Positions 44,391 to 55,560 of a stretch of DNA of 64,000 nt are shown piece by piece; positions within the stretch are counted from its first letter, which is position 1; each line of letters begins with the position of its first letter. The notes under the pieces were generated by a model. It saw only the letters and a list, made by a program, of their open reading frames with translations. It was not told the origin of the DNA and searched no databases. Source of the DNA: Sinotaia quadrata (Eukaryota > Mollusca > Gastropoda > Architaenioglossa > Viviparidae). The position numbers were made by a program, and so were the translations under genes. The stretch is from the NCBI GenBank assembly GCA_028829895.1, contig CM054180.1:108863635-108927634 (forward strand), read 5' to 3'.

Positions 44391-44639
44391 TATACTGATG
44401 GCAGTTACGATATCGGTAATATAATCTTAAGTAAGCATACATTTTATATAATTGATGAGTGTAATTATTTGTAAAAATATGCATATTTTACTGAATTTTG
44501 AATAAACACTAAAATTGTTAGCATGGCATAAAGTAACAGTGAAGGGGGAAATACACGCTTCACTCTCCTGATTCCAATACAAGGAAGATACATAATACGA
44601 ATGAGTGAGATAGTGTTTAAACCACATAGAAAAAATGGT

Positions 44640-45320
44640 CAAGTCTGGCAGAGAGAATATCCAGTCGATCACAAACTGCTGACCAGTGCTAAATGACGAA
44701 GCAGTTGCGTACGTTCGTCGACCAGAAGCAGGGACAAGTGTACTTGTAGTTGTCGATAGGGCCGGTCAGAATCTTGGCCAAGCAAGACGGCAATTCGAAC
44801 AACGGGATTGGTCAGCTGTGCCCGTAACTATCGACAGAGGCGAGGCAAGCGAGAAAGAAGCAACGTGAAATTTGGGCGAATCAGAACCACGTGACTTCAG
44901 ATGGAGTGAAGAGCTAAAGAAAATAGTAACGGTCGCGGTTTGTACAGTTCATCAGTCAATGAGAGCTCTACAACAGTCTACTGTTCATCAGTCAATGAGA
45001 GCTCTACAACAGTCTACTGTTCATCAGTCAATGAGAGCTCTACAACAGTCTACTGTTCATCAGTCAATGAGAGCTCTACAACAGTCTACTGTTCATCAGT
45101 CAATGAGAGCTCTACAACAGTCTACGGTTCATCGGTCAGTGAATGATGATTGGAGGGCCAATACAACAGACTACGGTTCATCGGTCAGTAAGAACACTAC
45201 GACGGACTCAGCTTCAGTACCGACGTGGCTAGATAAGTCGGAGTTAACCACTGAGCGTTTACCTGTCCGTATTTTAAGCAGCTTTGAGCTTTGCATAAAT
45301 TCAAACAGAAATAATTAGCC
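44640..45320. other. GC-richer segment with 36-bp repeats, possible transposon remnant
   Basis: This stretch is much richer in G+C than its surroundings. It contains five copies of a 36-bp unit (TTCATCAGTCAATGAGAGCT followed by CTACAACAGTCTACTG) at about 44949-45130. Two plus-strand frames cross it (STVHQSMRALQQ or SSVNESSTTVYC repeats), neither with a known domain. The sharp composition change suggests inserted DNA; the class was not identified. Confidence 0.45.
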
Positions 45321-45464
45321 ATTACCAATAATCAGTTGAGCAAATATTATTAGGTCTCACCGATCTGAACAATAAGCTTGTGAAAGTTAAATGTTGGTTA
45401 ATATGGTTTCTCTCTTTCTCATAATAAATTGTAACTGTTACCTGATAAACGCCTATATGTGCGT

Positions 45465-45680
45465 TATGTTTAGTGTAATATGTATTGTACTGGTAATGAA
45501 ACATAATGGCCTAACGTGCACTATATAAAATGAAATATGATAGTGTAACTTGTAATGTATCGATAGTGAAATATAATGGCCTAATGCGTAACATAATTGT
45601 AGTGAAACATAATGGCCTAACGTGTACTGTGTATGGTGAAATATGATTGTCTAACGTGTATATGTAGTGAAATATAATTT
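45465..45680. repeat. Degenerate repeat of about 40 bp
   Basis: TAGTGAAATATAATGGCCTA followed by ACGTGTA recurs about five times with drift. Confidence 0.7.
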
Positions 45681-46105
45681 ATAATATTTATTTTACAAGA
45701 AAACAAACAATTTGTTTGGCTATGTTTCTAAGTAATATATAACCTTGATTACCGCAGCCGATACGATGTGAAGACACATTTATATTGTGATTAAATCACT
45801 GCATTTAAAGTTATTCTGTACATAATATATTTTATTTCACACGCACAGTTTTCAAATTCAGGGGAAAAGTACTTATTACTATTATTCACTTAATCTGTGA
45901 ATGTATTATTACTTATAACAAAACTACCTCACTCTTGGAAATAGTTTTAAACGCGTCTGTTAAGAAACCTCTGTTTGTGAATATTATTTTAAGGATGCTC
46001 ATTAACTAAAATCTCAGACTGTGAACTAAGCTTTAATTCATGCATTTTGTGAACACTGTTATTTAAATGTGTACACATAGCGAACTAAAAGCATGAATAT
46101 TGTAT
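45680..46105. other. AT-rich DNA, nothing recognised
   Basis: Weak traces of a GTGAATATTxTATTA-type repeat only. Confidence 0.35.
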
Positions 46106-46114
46106 TATTGGTGT

Positions 46115-46440
46115 ACATGAACAAAACTAACTTGTTCTGTAAGTATTATATTATAATTATTGGAAAAAACTAACTTGTTCTGTAAGTATTATATTATAAT
46201 TATTGGGAAAAAACTAACTTGTTCTGTAATATTATATTATAATTATTGGGAAAAAACTAACTTGTTCTGTAATATTATATTTTATTTATTGGAGAAAAAC
46301 TAACTTGTTCAGTAAGTACTATATTATAATTATTGGAGAAAAACTAATTTGTTCTGTAAGCATTACATTTTACTTATTTGAAAAAACTAACTTGTTCTGT
46401 AAGTATTGTATTTTACTTATTGGAGAAAAACTTTCCCTCT
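46115..46440. repeat. Repeat of about 43 bp, seven copies
   Basis: The unit contains AAACTAACTTGTTCTGTAAG followed by TATTATATTATAATTATTGG. Outer copies are diverged. Confidence 0.9.
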
Positions 46441-46814
46441 ATGTGATTGTTGTGATACTGGTGATTATTAAGAAACTTAACTCACTGTATGTTTAAATGT
46501 TCTTAGTATTAGACGCATTCCTTGAATGAATGTTAATGGGACTAATTATGAAAGAGATTTCACCTGTGAATATTGCATTACAGGGGCGTATTAAGAAAGT
46601 TTGCCTACTAATTTAATATTGTGTTAACTGGTGAATAGTAATATGTATGCAATTCATTAGTGCATGAATGCTATAGTACAAGTACTCAAGGGGAAGGCCA
46701 TGTTTCACTGTGATTTCTCTGTTGTAGTACTGAAGAAGAATGTTTTCACACTCTGCGAATGTTGTATTAAAGATGGTCGATGAGGGTAAAGGAACAATCT
46801 GGCTTCCTGTTCTG

Positions 46815-47012
46815 TCAAAGTGCTTGTAAACACCATTGTCCAGTGTGTACAGTTCTTGTGTGTCAAAGTGCTTGTAAACACCATTGTCCAGTGTGTACAG
46901 TTCTTGTGTGTCAAAGTACGTTTAAACACCGTTCTCCAGTGTGTACAGTTCTTGTGTGTCAAAGTACGTTTAAACACCATTCTCCAGTGTGTACAGTTCT
47001 TGTGTGTCAAAG
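46815..47012. repeat. 48-bp minisatellite, four copies
   Basis: The unit contains TGTCAAAGTGCTTGTAAACA followed by CCATTGTCCAGTGTGTACAG. The 48-bp length opens frames on both strands, all artefacts. Confidence 0.93.
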
Positions 47013-47880
47013 TAAGTACATATTATTTGTATTACTAATTAAATAATAATAGAGTAAGAAGTAGAGCGATACACAAACTACAAAAAGTGCAAGTCACTTT
47101 CCTCTGAAACGTGAAGTTATCTGTTCTTGAATTCTATGCATGTCGACTGGATGGTCTCATCTTGAAGTGAGGGAGAATAAAAATATGTCCTGCTTCTTAC
47201 CACCACCAGTCCTGCAATTCAGGGCTTGTCTCCCTCTAAAGGATCACCTTAGTAAAACAAACTATATTAGCATCCAATGTTAACACTACTCAAGGCATCG
47301 ATTTAAAACATTCTCTGTATCTTGGCAATGAAAAGGGCCAGACTCACCAACATCGAAAATTCTATAAATTGCTATACACTTTCCGTAAGAAAGAATCTAA
47401 ACAGCTGTACCATCTACTATTCTACAACTTAATAACTACATCCATTACTACATCTTCAAAACATCAATATCAAAGAATCCTGCAAGTTCTTCACTATTCA
47501 TTCTATATTATTTTTACACAACTCTCTCTATATATCTGTCTGTCTGCCTATCTGTCCACTCATCTACCTATCTATCCATCTATCTATCTATCTGTCACAG
47601 GAAATGAGGGACAGAAATTATATTTTATTTCATTTTAATAAACCGCTAACAAAACTAGTTGAAGTAACCCGAGTTTTGTTATTTTTCGTATGTAGCATGA
47701 AACTCCAGTAACGGTCACCTAAGGTCTCTTTAGTAGACAGACGTTCGTGACGCAGTGTGTGTTAATATATCATATTGAATATATGTATTAGTTTATGAAG
47801 AATATGTATATTAAATAAATTGGGACAACTGCGCACTACGGTCACATGTTGTTGACGAGAGAAATGGCCAGTGCGCATTA
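47012..47880. other. Unique DNA with a small CTAT/CTGT microsatellite
   Basis: The microsatellite lies at about 47525-47600. The open frame at 47369-47638 is partly its read-through. Confidence 0.4.
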
Positions 47881-48660
47881 GAATTGACCACAGAAAAGCG
47901 TGCATCACGATTACCACTATATATCCAAGGCAAAAATCATGTCACAGGACATAGCTTCTGGAAGTTTTGGAAACATTCAGTGAAACTATATAAGAGGCAA
48001 AATGAAGACTTTACTCTCAATGTTGAAAACGTCGATTCGTCTGAAGCCAGTCTAACTTCACGTATGAATTATCTCATGTACAGAGATTTCATAAAGGAAA
48101 GCTGCAATAATCTCTTTCCATCCGTTTTCCATCCGTCTGATGCCATATACTGAGTAACGAGGCAAAATTACTTCAGTATAACTTTTGGCAAAGTGGAAAG
48201 TTCGCTGTCAAAGAAAAAACCCGATGCATGCGACGCTGGTTGTATGCAGTTAACGACACGAGGGACCAACTTGTTCTTCCCGCCTGTCTGGGTTCGTTTG
48301 GCAATCTATTCCGCTAATTGAGAGGCTAGCACCATGATCGTCTCACAGACAATCCGGATTTCTACACTCAGTGTAATGCGACGACACATCCCACTGGACG
48401 ACTCCATCCGATAATGCTAAACGTCGTTGAGGTGTCCGTTTCCACGACAAACAACGATAATTATCGAGGCTGACAGCAGTCAGCTAAATTTCAGATTTCT
48501 CCCCCGTGATAATCTGAAAGTGGTGCCTAGATTCTGCAGAATCTTCACCTGTAATGCGACGCCTCAATTGCGCCGTGATCTTCACTTTGAAGTGCCGCTT
48601 ATAAGTGACGTGTGAGCTTACGTCATCTCCTTGGAACTCTGACATTAATAGTGAGTAATA
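47880..48660. other. GC-balanced segment with unassigned short frames
   Basis: Plus-strand frames at 47884-48153 (starting from TTG, contains NEDFTLNVENVDSSEASL) and 48427-48615, together with a balanced composition, suggest decayed coding or transposon DNA. No family was recognised and the frames are not linked by good splice sites. Confidence 0.25.
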
Positions 48661-49353
48661 ATTAGCACGGCTAACGCGCACATACTAAATTCTAGGACTC
48701 CAAGAAAATGAACACTATTATATCGTTTGCAAAATAAGAACTTTAATGTTAAAATTAATGCTTATTCTATATGTCAACTATTGTTAAAGCGGCCCCATTT
48801 GCCGCATAAGAATTGTGTAATTAATCTTTATTTTATATTTTGAATTTCATCATTTTCATCTCCCCTTATTTCCCACAGAGTGTATGACATTGGAAAGTTG
48901 AATGAATGATTAATCACTGTGCGAAAGAGTAGTGCCCCTTTTAAATCGGGAAATAAATATCCTGATTTAAACATCTTTCAACTCTCTTGTTATTCATAGT
49001 TTTTGAGAGGGACGAAAAGAATTTGTACTATTGTTTTGCACCGTTCGTCTGTTCGTCCATTTATTCACATTTATGATACACACTCACAACACACACCGCC
49101 AATAAAACGTTCCTTGGCATGACATTAATAAATTGGGCCCCACCCAAACATCAATGGTGTATGTCATGTGTGTCTATGTAACAACTTGACGCGACGTAGT
49201 ACTGGCACACGTCACGGGCTTTTCTTGGAGGTGCACCGGAGCAGGCCAAAAATAGACTTCACCCCTTGCATCTCTAACTTCAGCTCGAGGTCGGCTTGTA
49301 ACGAGCCTCCCGTTTTGTGACACTATCTATCCATCCATCTATCTATCTGTCTG

Positions 49354-49392
<39 letters not shown>

Positions 49393-50390
49393 AAACTGGG
49401 GGTAAGCGCTAACTCCGACCAGTGCCATAGTGGATTTAAGATATAAATTTAATTTTATTTAATAAACAACATCTTTAATCCCAGACTTACATGTTAGCCA
49501 CTCTTCAAGGAGAAAGAAATTATCTTACAACATCTATCTATTAATTACGTGTGGCTCTGCCCCCAACCCTCTCAAGTTATGCAACAGAACATGGAAGATT
49601 TAGAATGAGAAATAAAATATTAATTAGACAAGGTTAATGTGTCACGTGCATATAATCGAAAAATAATGTCGAAGTCACAAGGCAGACAGAGCAATGAAAT
49701 ATTACAAGTTTCTTTTATTTAATGAAATACAAATAAAATAGATGATGAATGAAGCAATAATTACAAAATATCAAATTATGGTGTAATACAAGAAATCTAT
49801 CATATGCGCTCAATTCAGTATTTTAGAGTCAGTTACAGTTCAAATATTCGTAAATGGCACAACTACCTTAAATCACAGATATTAAACTTGTTATTAACAC
49901 TGAACACTTCTCCAAACCATAATAAATAAATCTGTCCTAATTAGTACATAAGACGACACAGTAAGGCTTCGTTCACTCTTCAGACACTGAGCCAGCGTTA
50001 AGTATATATCAGCTATAAATAACAATAACAATCGACTACCACGTGCACACTGGAGATATCATGTGCTCTTCTTCCTCCATTAACACACAGGATCAATTAA
50101 TTCTATACTGCTATCTAGCTCTGTTAATGTGAACTTCTTGGCAGTTGTGAGTGTAATAGGACTAATCCAGCATCATAGTCATTAGTTCATATAGAGAACG
50201 ACAGAACTTAGAAAAATATCATATTGTTGCTTTAGTTATTAATTATATGGCACCATCAGGAATCTGTTGCTTCCAATCATGTTGCAATCTCCTACAGCTG
50301 AATCATCATCTTGAACACTGAAACGTGGATGTATGAGCAACTATAAAGATCATTACAAATGTACATGGCACTCCACACAACGTGATCGCC
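48660..50390. other. Intergenic DNA with a CTAT/CTGT microsatellite
   Basis: The microsatellite lies at about 49323-49392. The segment just before it (about 49080-49320) is GC-richer and ends at the microsatellite, as some transposon 3' ends do, but no second copy was seen in this window. Confidence 0.35.
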
Positions 50391-50394
50391 ATCA

Positions 50395-50785
50395 TGGTTT
50401 AGGCTTGTGGCTAGATGACAAAGTCCAGGTCATTAGGTAGGTATGTGGTTGGACGATAATGTCATGGTCATGATGTATCTATGTGTATAGGCGACAAGGT
50501 CATGATCATGAGGTATCTATTTGGATAGACAACAATGTCATGGCCATGGTGTATCTATCTGGACAGACAATGTCACGATCGTGATGTATCTATTTGGACA
50601 AATGACAAGGTCATGGTCTTGATGTATCTATTTGAACAGACGACAAGGTCATGGTCATTACGTAGTATGTGGATAAACAAGGTCATGGTCATGATGTAGG
50701 TATTTCGGTAGACGACAAGGTCATGGTCATGTTATAGTATTTGGAATGACTACAAGGTTATAGTCATGATGTAGTGTGTGGATAT
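50395..50785. repeat. Degenerate repeat of about 38 bp
   Basis: GACAAGGTCATGGTCATGAT followed by GTATCTATTTGGATA recurs about ten times. Confidence 0.85.
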
Positions 50786-51049
50786 CTTGAATCAAGGCCT
50801 CTGAATGCTTTCCTCCATTAATTGTATTACAGCCTCTTTAGCTAGCTGTATGGCAAGAAACTATTAAGTGGAATGAGATATGTTACAAAACCATCTCACC
50901 TCATGCACTTCTGTAATATTTATGCAAAAAGCAACTGATGTTGTAAATATTTCACTTCACGTATATTAGTATAATATTTGATTACTGCAAATTACTTTGT
51001 ACTCTATGCCATTCCCTTCAAATTATAAAAATATAACTTTTCACATGCG

Positions 51050-51480
51050 CATTTATTCGTCAAAATCGCAAACCGAATAACAGAAAGTTTATAAGGAATA
51101 ACTGTGGATAAGTTATTAATAAGTTAAGAAATATATAAAAACGCAAACCATCCAGCACGTTAAAAAGTATATCAAAATCTCAAAGCATCCAACAGAAAAT
51201 TACAAGGACTAACTGTGCATAAGTTATCAATAATTAAAAAATACATCAAATCTCAAAGCATCCAATAGAACGTTTACATGTACTAAATGTATATAAATTA
51301 TCAACAAGTTAAAACAATATATCAAAATCGCAAACCATTCAACAGAAAGTTATTAAGACTAACTGTGCATAAGATATCAGTAATTAAAATATACACCAAA
51401 TTGCAAAGCATCCAACAGAAAGTTTATCAGTATTGACTGTACATTAGTTATCAAAAGTTAAAAATTATTCTAAAGATAAT
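51050..51480. repeat. Degenerate repeat of about 60-75 bp
   Basis: Units contain CAxAxCATCCAACAGAAAGT, then AACTGTGCATAAGTTATCAA, then AAAATATATCAAAATC, about six copies. Confidence 0.75.
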
Positions 51481-53397
51481 CCGTTTGACAAATACCATGC
51501 ACTGCCCTTGTTTAACGACCAATACTCTTCAACGCATCTCGGATTTACCACTTCCATCACTCACTCCAAGAGAACGAGGTCAGGGTCAAAGTCGTCTCTT
51601 TGGTGGAAAGCGTCAAGACGTAATTTTAATGGAACGGTTGGGTTGGAGGTTATCGTGGACTTTTTTGAGAAAAGTGGTACGAATACCGTACATTTACGAT
51701 GTACACATGTATGCAATTTCTTATCTAATTTCCTTAAAAATAAATCAGCGTTTTGATTTTGTACAGTATATATGCAATTTCTTAGCTAATTTCCTTGCAA
51801 ATAAATCAGTGTTTCCGAAGAATATGTATGCAATTTTTTACCTAATTTCCTATTTTGAAGCAAGTGAAAGAGCACTAAGTGGCTCGTAAGATACACAAAC
51901 CTTGAAGAGTGTCACTTGGTGATAAGTGCTTATGTACATGTCAGGAAACGAGTCTTTGGCAATTATTACGGCGTGGGTAATCAGTACTTCTTGGGGACAC
52001 TGCTTACAAGCTTAGCGACAGATTTTGGCAAATTTCAAGTACGATTCGATGATGGGTACTTACTGCTTAATTACGATGAAAGAAAATATTTCCTGTAACA
52101 GTAAGATTCTTCTTTTCTAGTGTTGTAAATGAATACACATTACGAGTGAAAGTAGAATTTAATTTAAGCATAAACAAATAATGAACTTAATATGCTGAAA
52201 GTCTGTGCAGATTTAAGCGGATTTAAGTAATGTATACCTGACACATCAGACCTGTTTATGCAATTGTAAACACTTGTGATTTATTTGGATATTCACATAT
52301 TATTAATAATCTTATTTCATGATAGCTCTCACACACAATTCCATATCTGATATGTTCCCCTTTAGAGGGGTCTGCATGGAATGGTCGGGACTATCTTTCA
52401 TATGTTAATTATGTGTAAAAGAAACATTTTTGAAAGTTTGTTCCACTCAAAGGCAGAACAAAACCAATATTTTTCTGTTTCGACTCTGCTAGAAAAATAT
52501 GTAAAGTTTCCACAGCTGTTTATAACTGTTACTGTTTATACTGTTTACTGTTAACGGTTACTGTTTATAAGTAACCTTTGGCCCAACCTTTACGAAAAAG
52601 TACGAAGTAGCGTTTGAAAAAATATGTCAATTACAAATGTCGTCTGACAGTTCTTTTACTGCAATAAATAATTATATATGAGAGTGTGGTCATAAGCTAA
52701 AGATAATTCAGTTTTATTAGTTAATATTAGGTTTTTTATCCTTAAAAACTATGTTGCCTGGGATATCCTGTTTAAATGCCAAGTTTGCGACATTTTTACC
52801 TTAGAATAAGCACTTGGAATTTATGAAAGTTACTGCAAATTAAAAAGTTTGAAAATAAAGAATATGACATAAGTAAATAGCAGTAGGGCTCTTATACAGT
52901 ATATTCTGAATTAATTAATTTTTAAGGAGTTGGGGTGGTACTAAAAATATTTTAATGAGCTTAAATTCAGCACATTTGTGAGTACTTAAGTGCATTAAAG
53001 TTTTGCGATCCATAGTGTGACAAATACTACACTTGATTTAAAATCTTAGATTTTCTTTCAGGTTCATGAACAAATTTGTTTAAATTCAATTTCCAAGTTA
53101 ATTAGGAAGTTATAAATTCTCGCTTTATAATGACAACAGGGAAAAATGTTTGACAAGGACAATCCTTTAAACTTTTAGGATCCACATGGCATTGCTTGTA
53201 CTGAAAAATTGAAACACACACACACACACACACTCCACATGTGGAAATAAAACATTGAATTAATTAAACACGTTTTACTGAATTGAAATTTCATGAAAAG
53301 AAAATATTCATCAGGGAAAGCATGTTTCATTAAATTAAAATTAAAATAATTAAAATTAAAATAATAATTAAAAATTAAATAAATGAAATAAACTTGC
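51480..53397. other. Unique AT-rich DNA with a small repeat at 51700-51870
   Basis: A unit containing TATGCAATTTCTTAGCTAAT followed by TTCCTTGCAAATAAATCAG occurs about three times. A short (CA)n lies at 53216-53231. Nothing coding was recognised. Confidence 0.4.
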
Positions 53398-53700
53398 TGT
53401 CACGGCCTCCCCTCCTTGATGGGGGGTCAGCAGTGATGCCGAGGAAACACCGAGTGGCAAGATGTAAAATAAACCAACTCTCGCATACAAACACTACGAT
53501 GTTCTTATGGGGAGAAATAATTTATTCTGTAATGTAGGGTAAAATGTGATGTTCAGTGGTGAGTGTGAGAATGTGGATATGAGGGATGAACGGGATGAAC
53601 GAACAAACAACCGCACTAACGTACTTTCTCTCAGAAAAGAAAGCCAAACTCTTGATAAAGAGTTAACAGATTTATTCTAATGATGGGGCTTACTTTCACA
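53398..53700 (-). mobile_element. Possible solo-LTR-like remnant
   Basis: A GC-richer block with an abrupt left edge at TGTCACGGCCTCCC after very AT-rich DNA. Read on the minus strand it holds AATAAA-type signals and ends in GGCCGTGACA, as an LTR ending in CA would. No target-site duplication, primer-binding site or coding region could be shown. Confidence 0.3.
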
Positions 53701-54405
53701 TGGCTGTTAGTTGTTCACCCAGAAGCATCCACAAACAACATTCATGGGGTGGGGGACCCGGGCAATGAAATGATGAATAAAATAAAAAATAGCAAGAAAA
53801 TCAACAATACACAAATGCCAATAAAATTAGGGCACAAATATGTGGGTGAAAACCCAAAGTGTTATGTTATAAAAGATATATATGAGACAATAATAACAAG
53901 TGGTGAAAACCCAATGCAAATGTCAAACCTTAATTATAGTGGTGGTGATAACTGCAAAAATAATCACAATGTTAAACAAGGTCTCAACGTTAAATGTTTA
54001 TATAAAAAGTTCTGGGTGAAAAACCTTGTGCTATGTGTATTGCGTATTGTCAAGAGGCTTGCAGTACTTGTATCTATTGTCAAGAGGCTTGTGCTACATA
54101 TAACGCATATTGTCCCAAGGCCTGAGTTACATGCATGTATCGCATATTGTCAAGAGGCTTGTGCTACATATAACGCATATTGTCCCAAGGCCTGCGTTAC
54201 ATGCAAGTATCGCATATTGTCAAAAGGCTTGCAGTACATGTATCGCGTATTCCAACAAGGCTTGCACTGTGTGAAAGCATATTATCACAAGGCATATGGT
54301 GCATGTATCAGGTATTGTCACAAGGCATGTGGTGCATGTATCATGTATTGTCACAAGGTGTGCGGTGCATGTATCAGGTATTGTCAAGAGGCTTGCAGTA
54401 CATGA
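53680..54405 (+). other. Open frame with Cys-rich 11-residue repeats, probably not a gene
   Basis: A 241-codon frame begins MMGLTFTWLLVV and ends in repeated YCHKACGACIR-like units. The C-terminal half is generated by a 33-bp minisatellite. No domain was recognised and the middle is Lys/Asn-rich, AT-driven sequence. I keep it as a low-likelihood coding candidate because the repeat period (33 bp) and the frame agree and the start is signal-like. Confidence 0.15.
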
Positions 54406-54415
54406 ACAGTATGTT
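54010..54415. repeat. 33-bp minisatellite, about eleven copies
   Basis: The unit is close to GCATGTATCAGGTATTGTCA followed by CAAGGCATGTGGT, with a longer two-unit variant (ACATATAACGCATATTGTCC) duplicated at about 54095 and 54165. Confidence 0.88.
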
Positions 54416-55560
54416 GTACTCTTTATGAGCAAAGAACGCAATTGAAAGAATATAAACACTATATCTTTATTGAGAGTGAAGACTGGGGGCAGTCTTGCAA
54501 CTCTCCTGTGTTTAAAAATTACATTTAAAAGAAATGTCTAATAAAGTTTATTCGATTTAAAATGATAACTATATCTTTTTATGTTTGTGGTTCTTGCTAG
54601 GAAAAATGTAAGCTTTCCATGATCTGTTTATGGAAGCCTCTGAGCTGGCATTCGAAATTATAAGATATATATTTTAAGAAAATATTGATTGGAAAACAAA
54701 TTTTATTGAATAATAAAAGCTGTAGTCTTTAATAACATTTTAGAGAACGTTAATCGTACGTTAATATATTAGCAATGGAAACTTTTAAAAAAGAAGTGAT
54801 AATCCACAACCTAAACAATAGAAGATGTTCATGTTCTTGATGGGAATAAAATGTGGTTTTTTTTAATTTGCCAAACACCCCATTAACATATACTATAAAT
54901 AGTTTATAATTCATGTTACTATAAATGGAAATGAGTAAATATATTTATTTTAGTTTATAAAGAAATGATCTTCTACATCTCTAGTTTCATAAACTTAAAC
55001 TTGTATTAGTACTGAATTACTGATTGTGCTTTTTTTATTTAAAATAAAAAGTCTAATAAGTTAACAAGATTTGAGAAGTCACTTGTTATGCATTTCCCCT
55101 CTTTCGAAAATATGTCGTACTTTAGTGAATTAAACGTTACTGTTGTTAATTAATACATATAATTTTTAATTAAATATATATTAAATAATATATGTAACAT
55201 CATGTACACCGTCATATAATGCCTAGTAATGCTCCAAGGATAGTAAAAATAAATTTAAAAGTTTGATACACATCAGCCATAAAGCAGTTTTTCTTCTTTC
55301 ATATTTTAACAAATATTTTTATAAACTGTACCTCCCAGGGCAGCACAGAAAATGACAATCAAGGAACCAGTACAAAAGACAGGAAGGATTAAATATTCAA
55401 TAAATAGAATTAAACTCCAGTATCACGTGTTAGATATCCGTCCCTTCTCTGTCCCATTTATTAGTGATAAGCAATAGCAATGGCGGGTTTGAAACGCAAT
55501 TACTTACTAATGGCTATAACAGTTAATTTCACCAGTCTTGTCCAAAACAGTTAAACATTT
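54415..55560. other. AT-rich unique DNA, nothing recognised
   Basis: No repeat, exon or RNA gene was seen. Confidence 0.4.
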
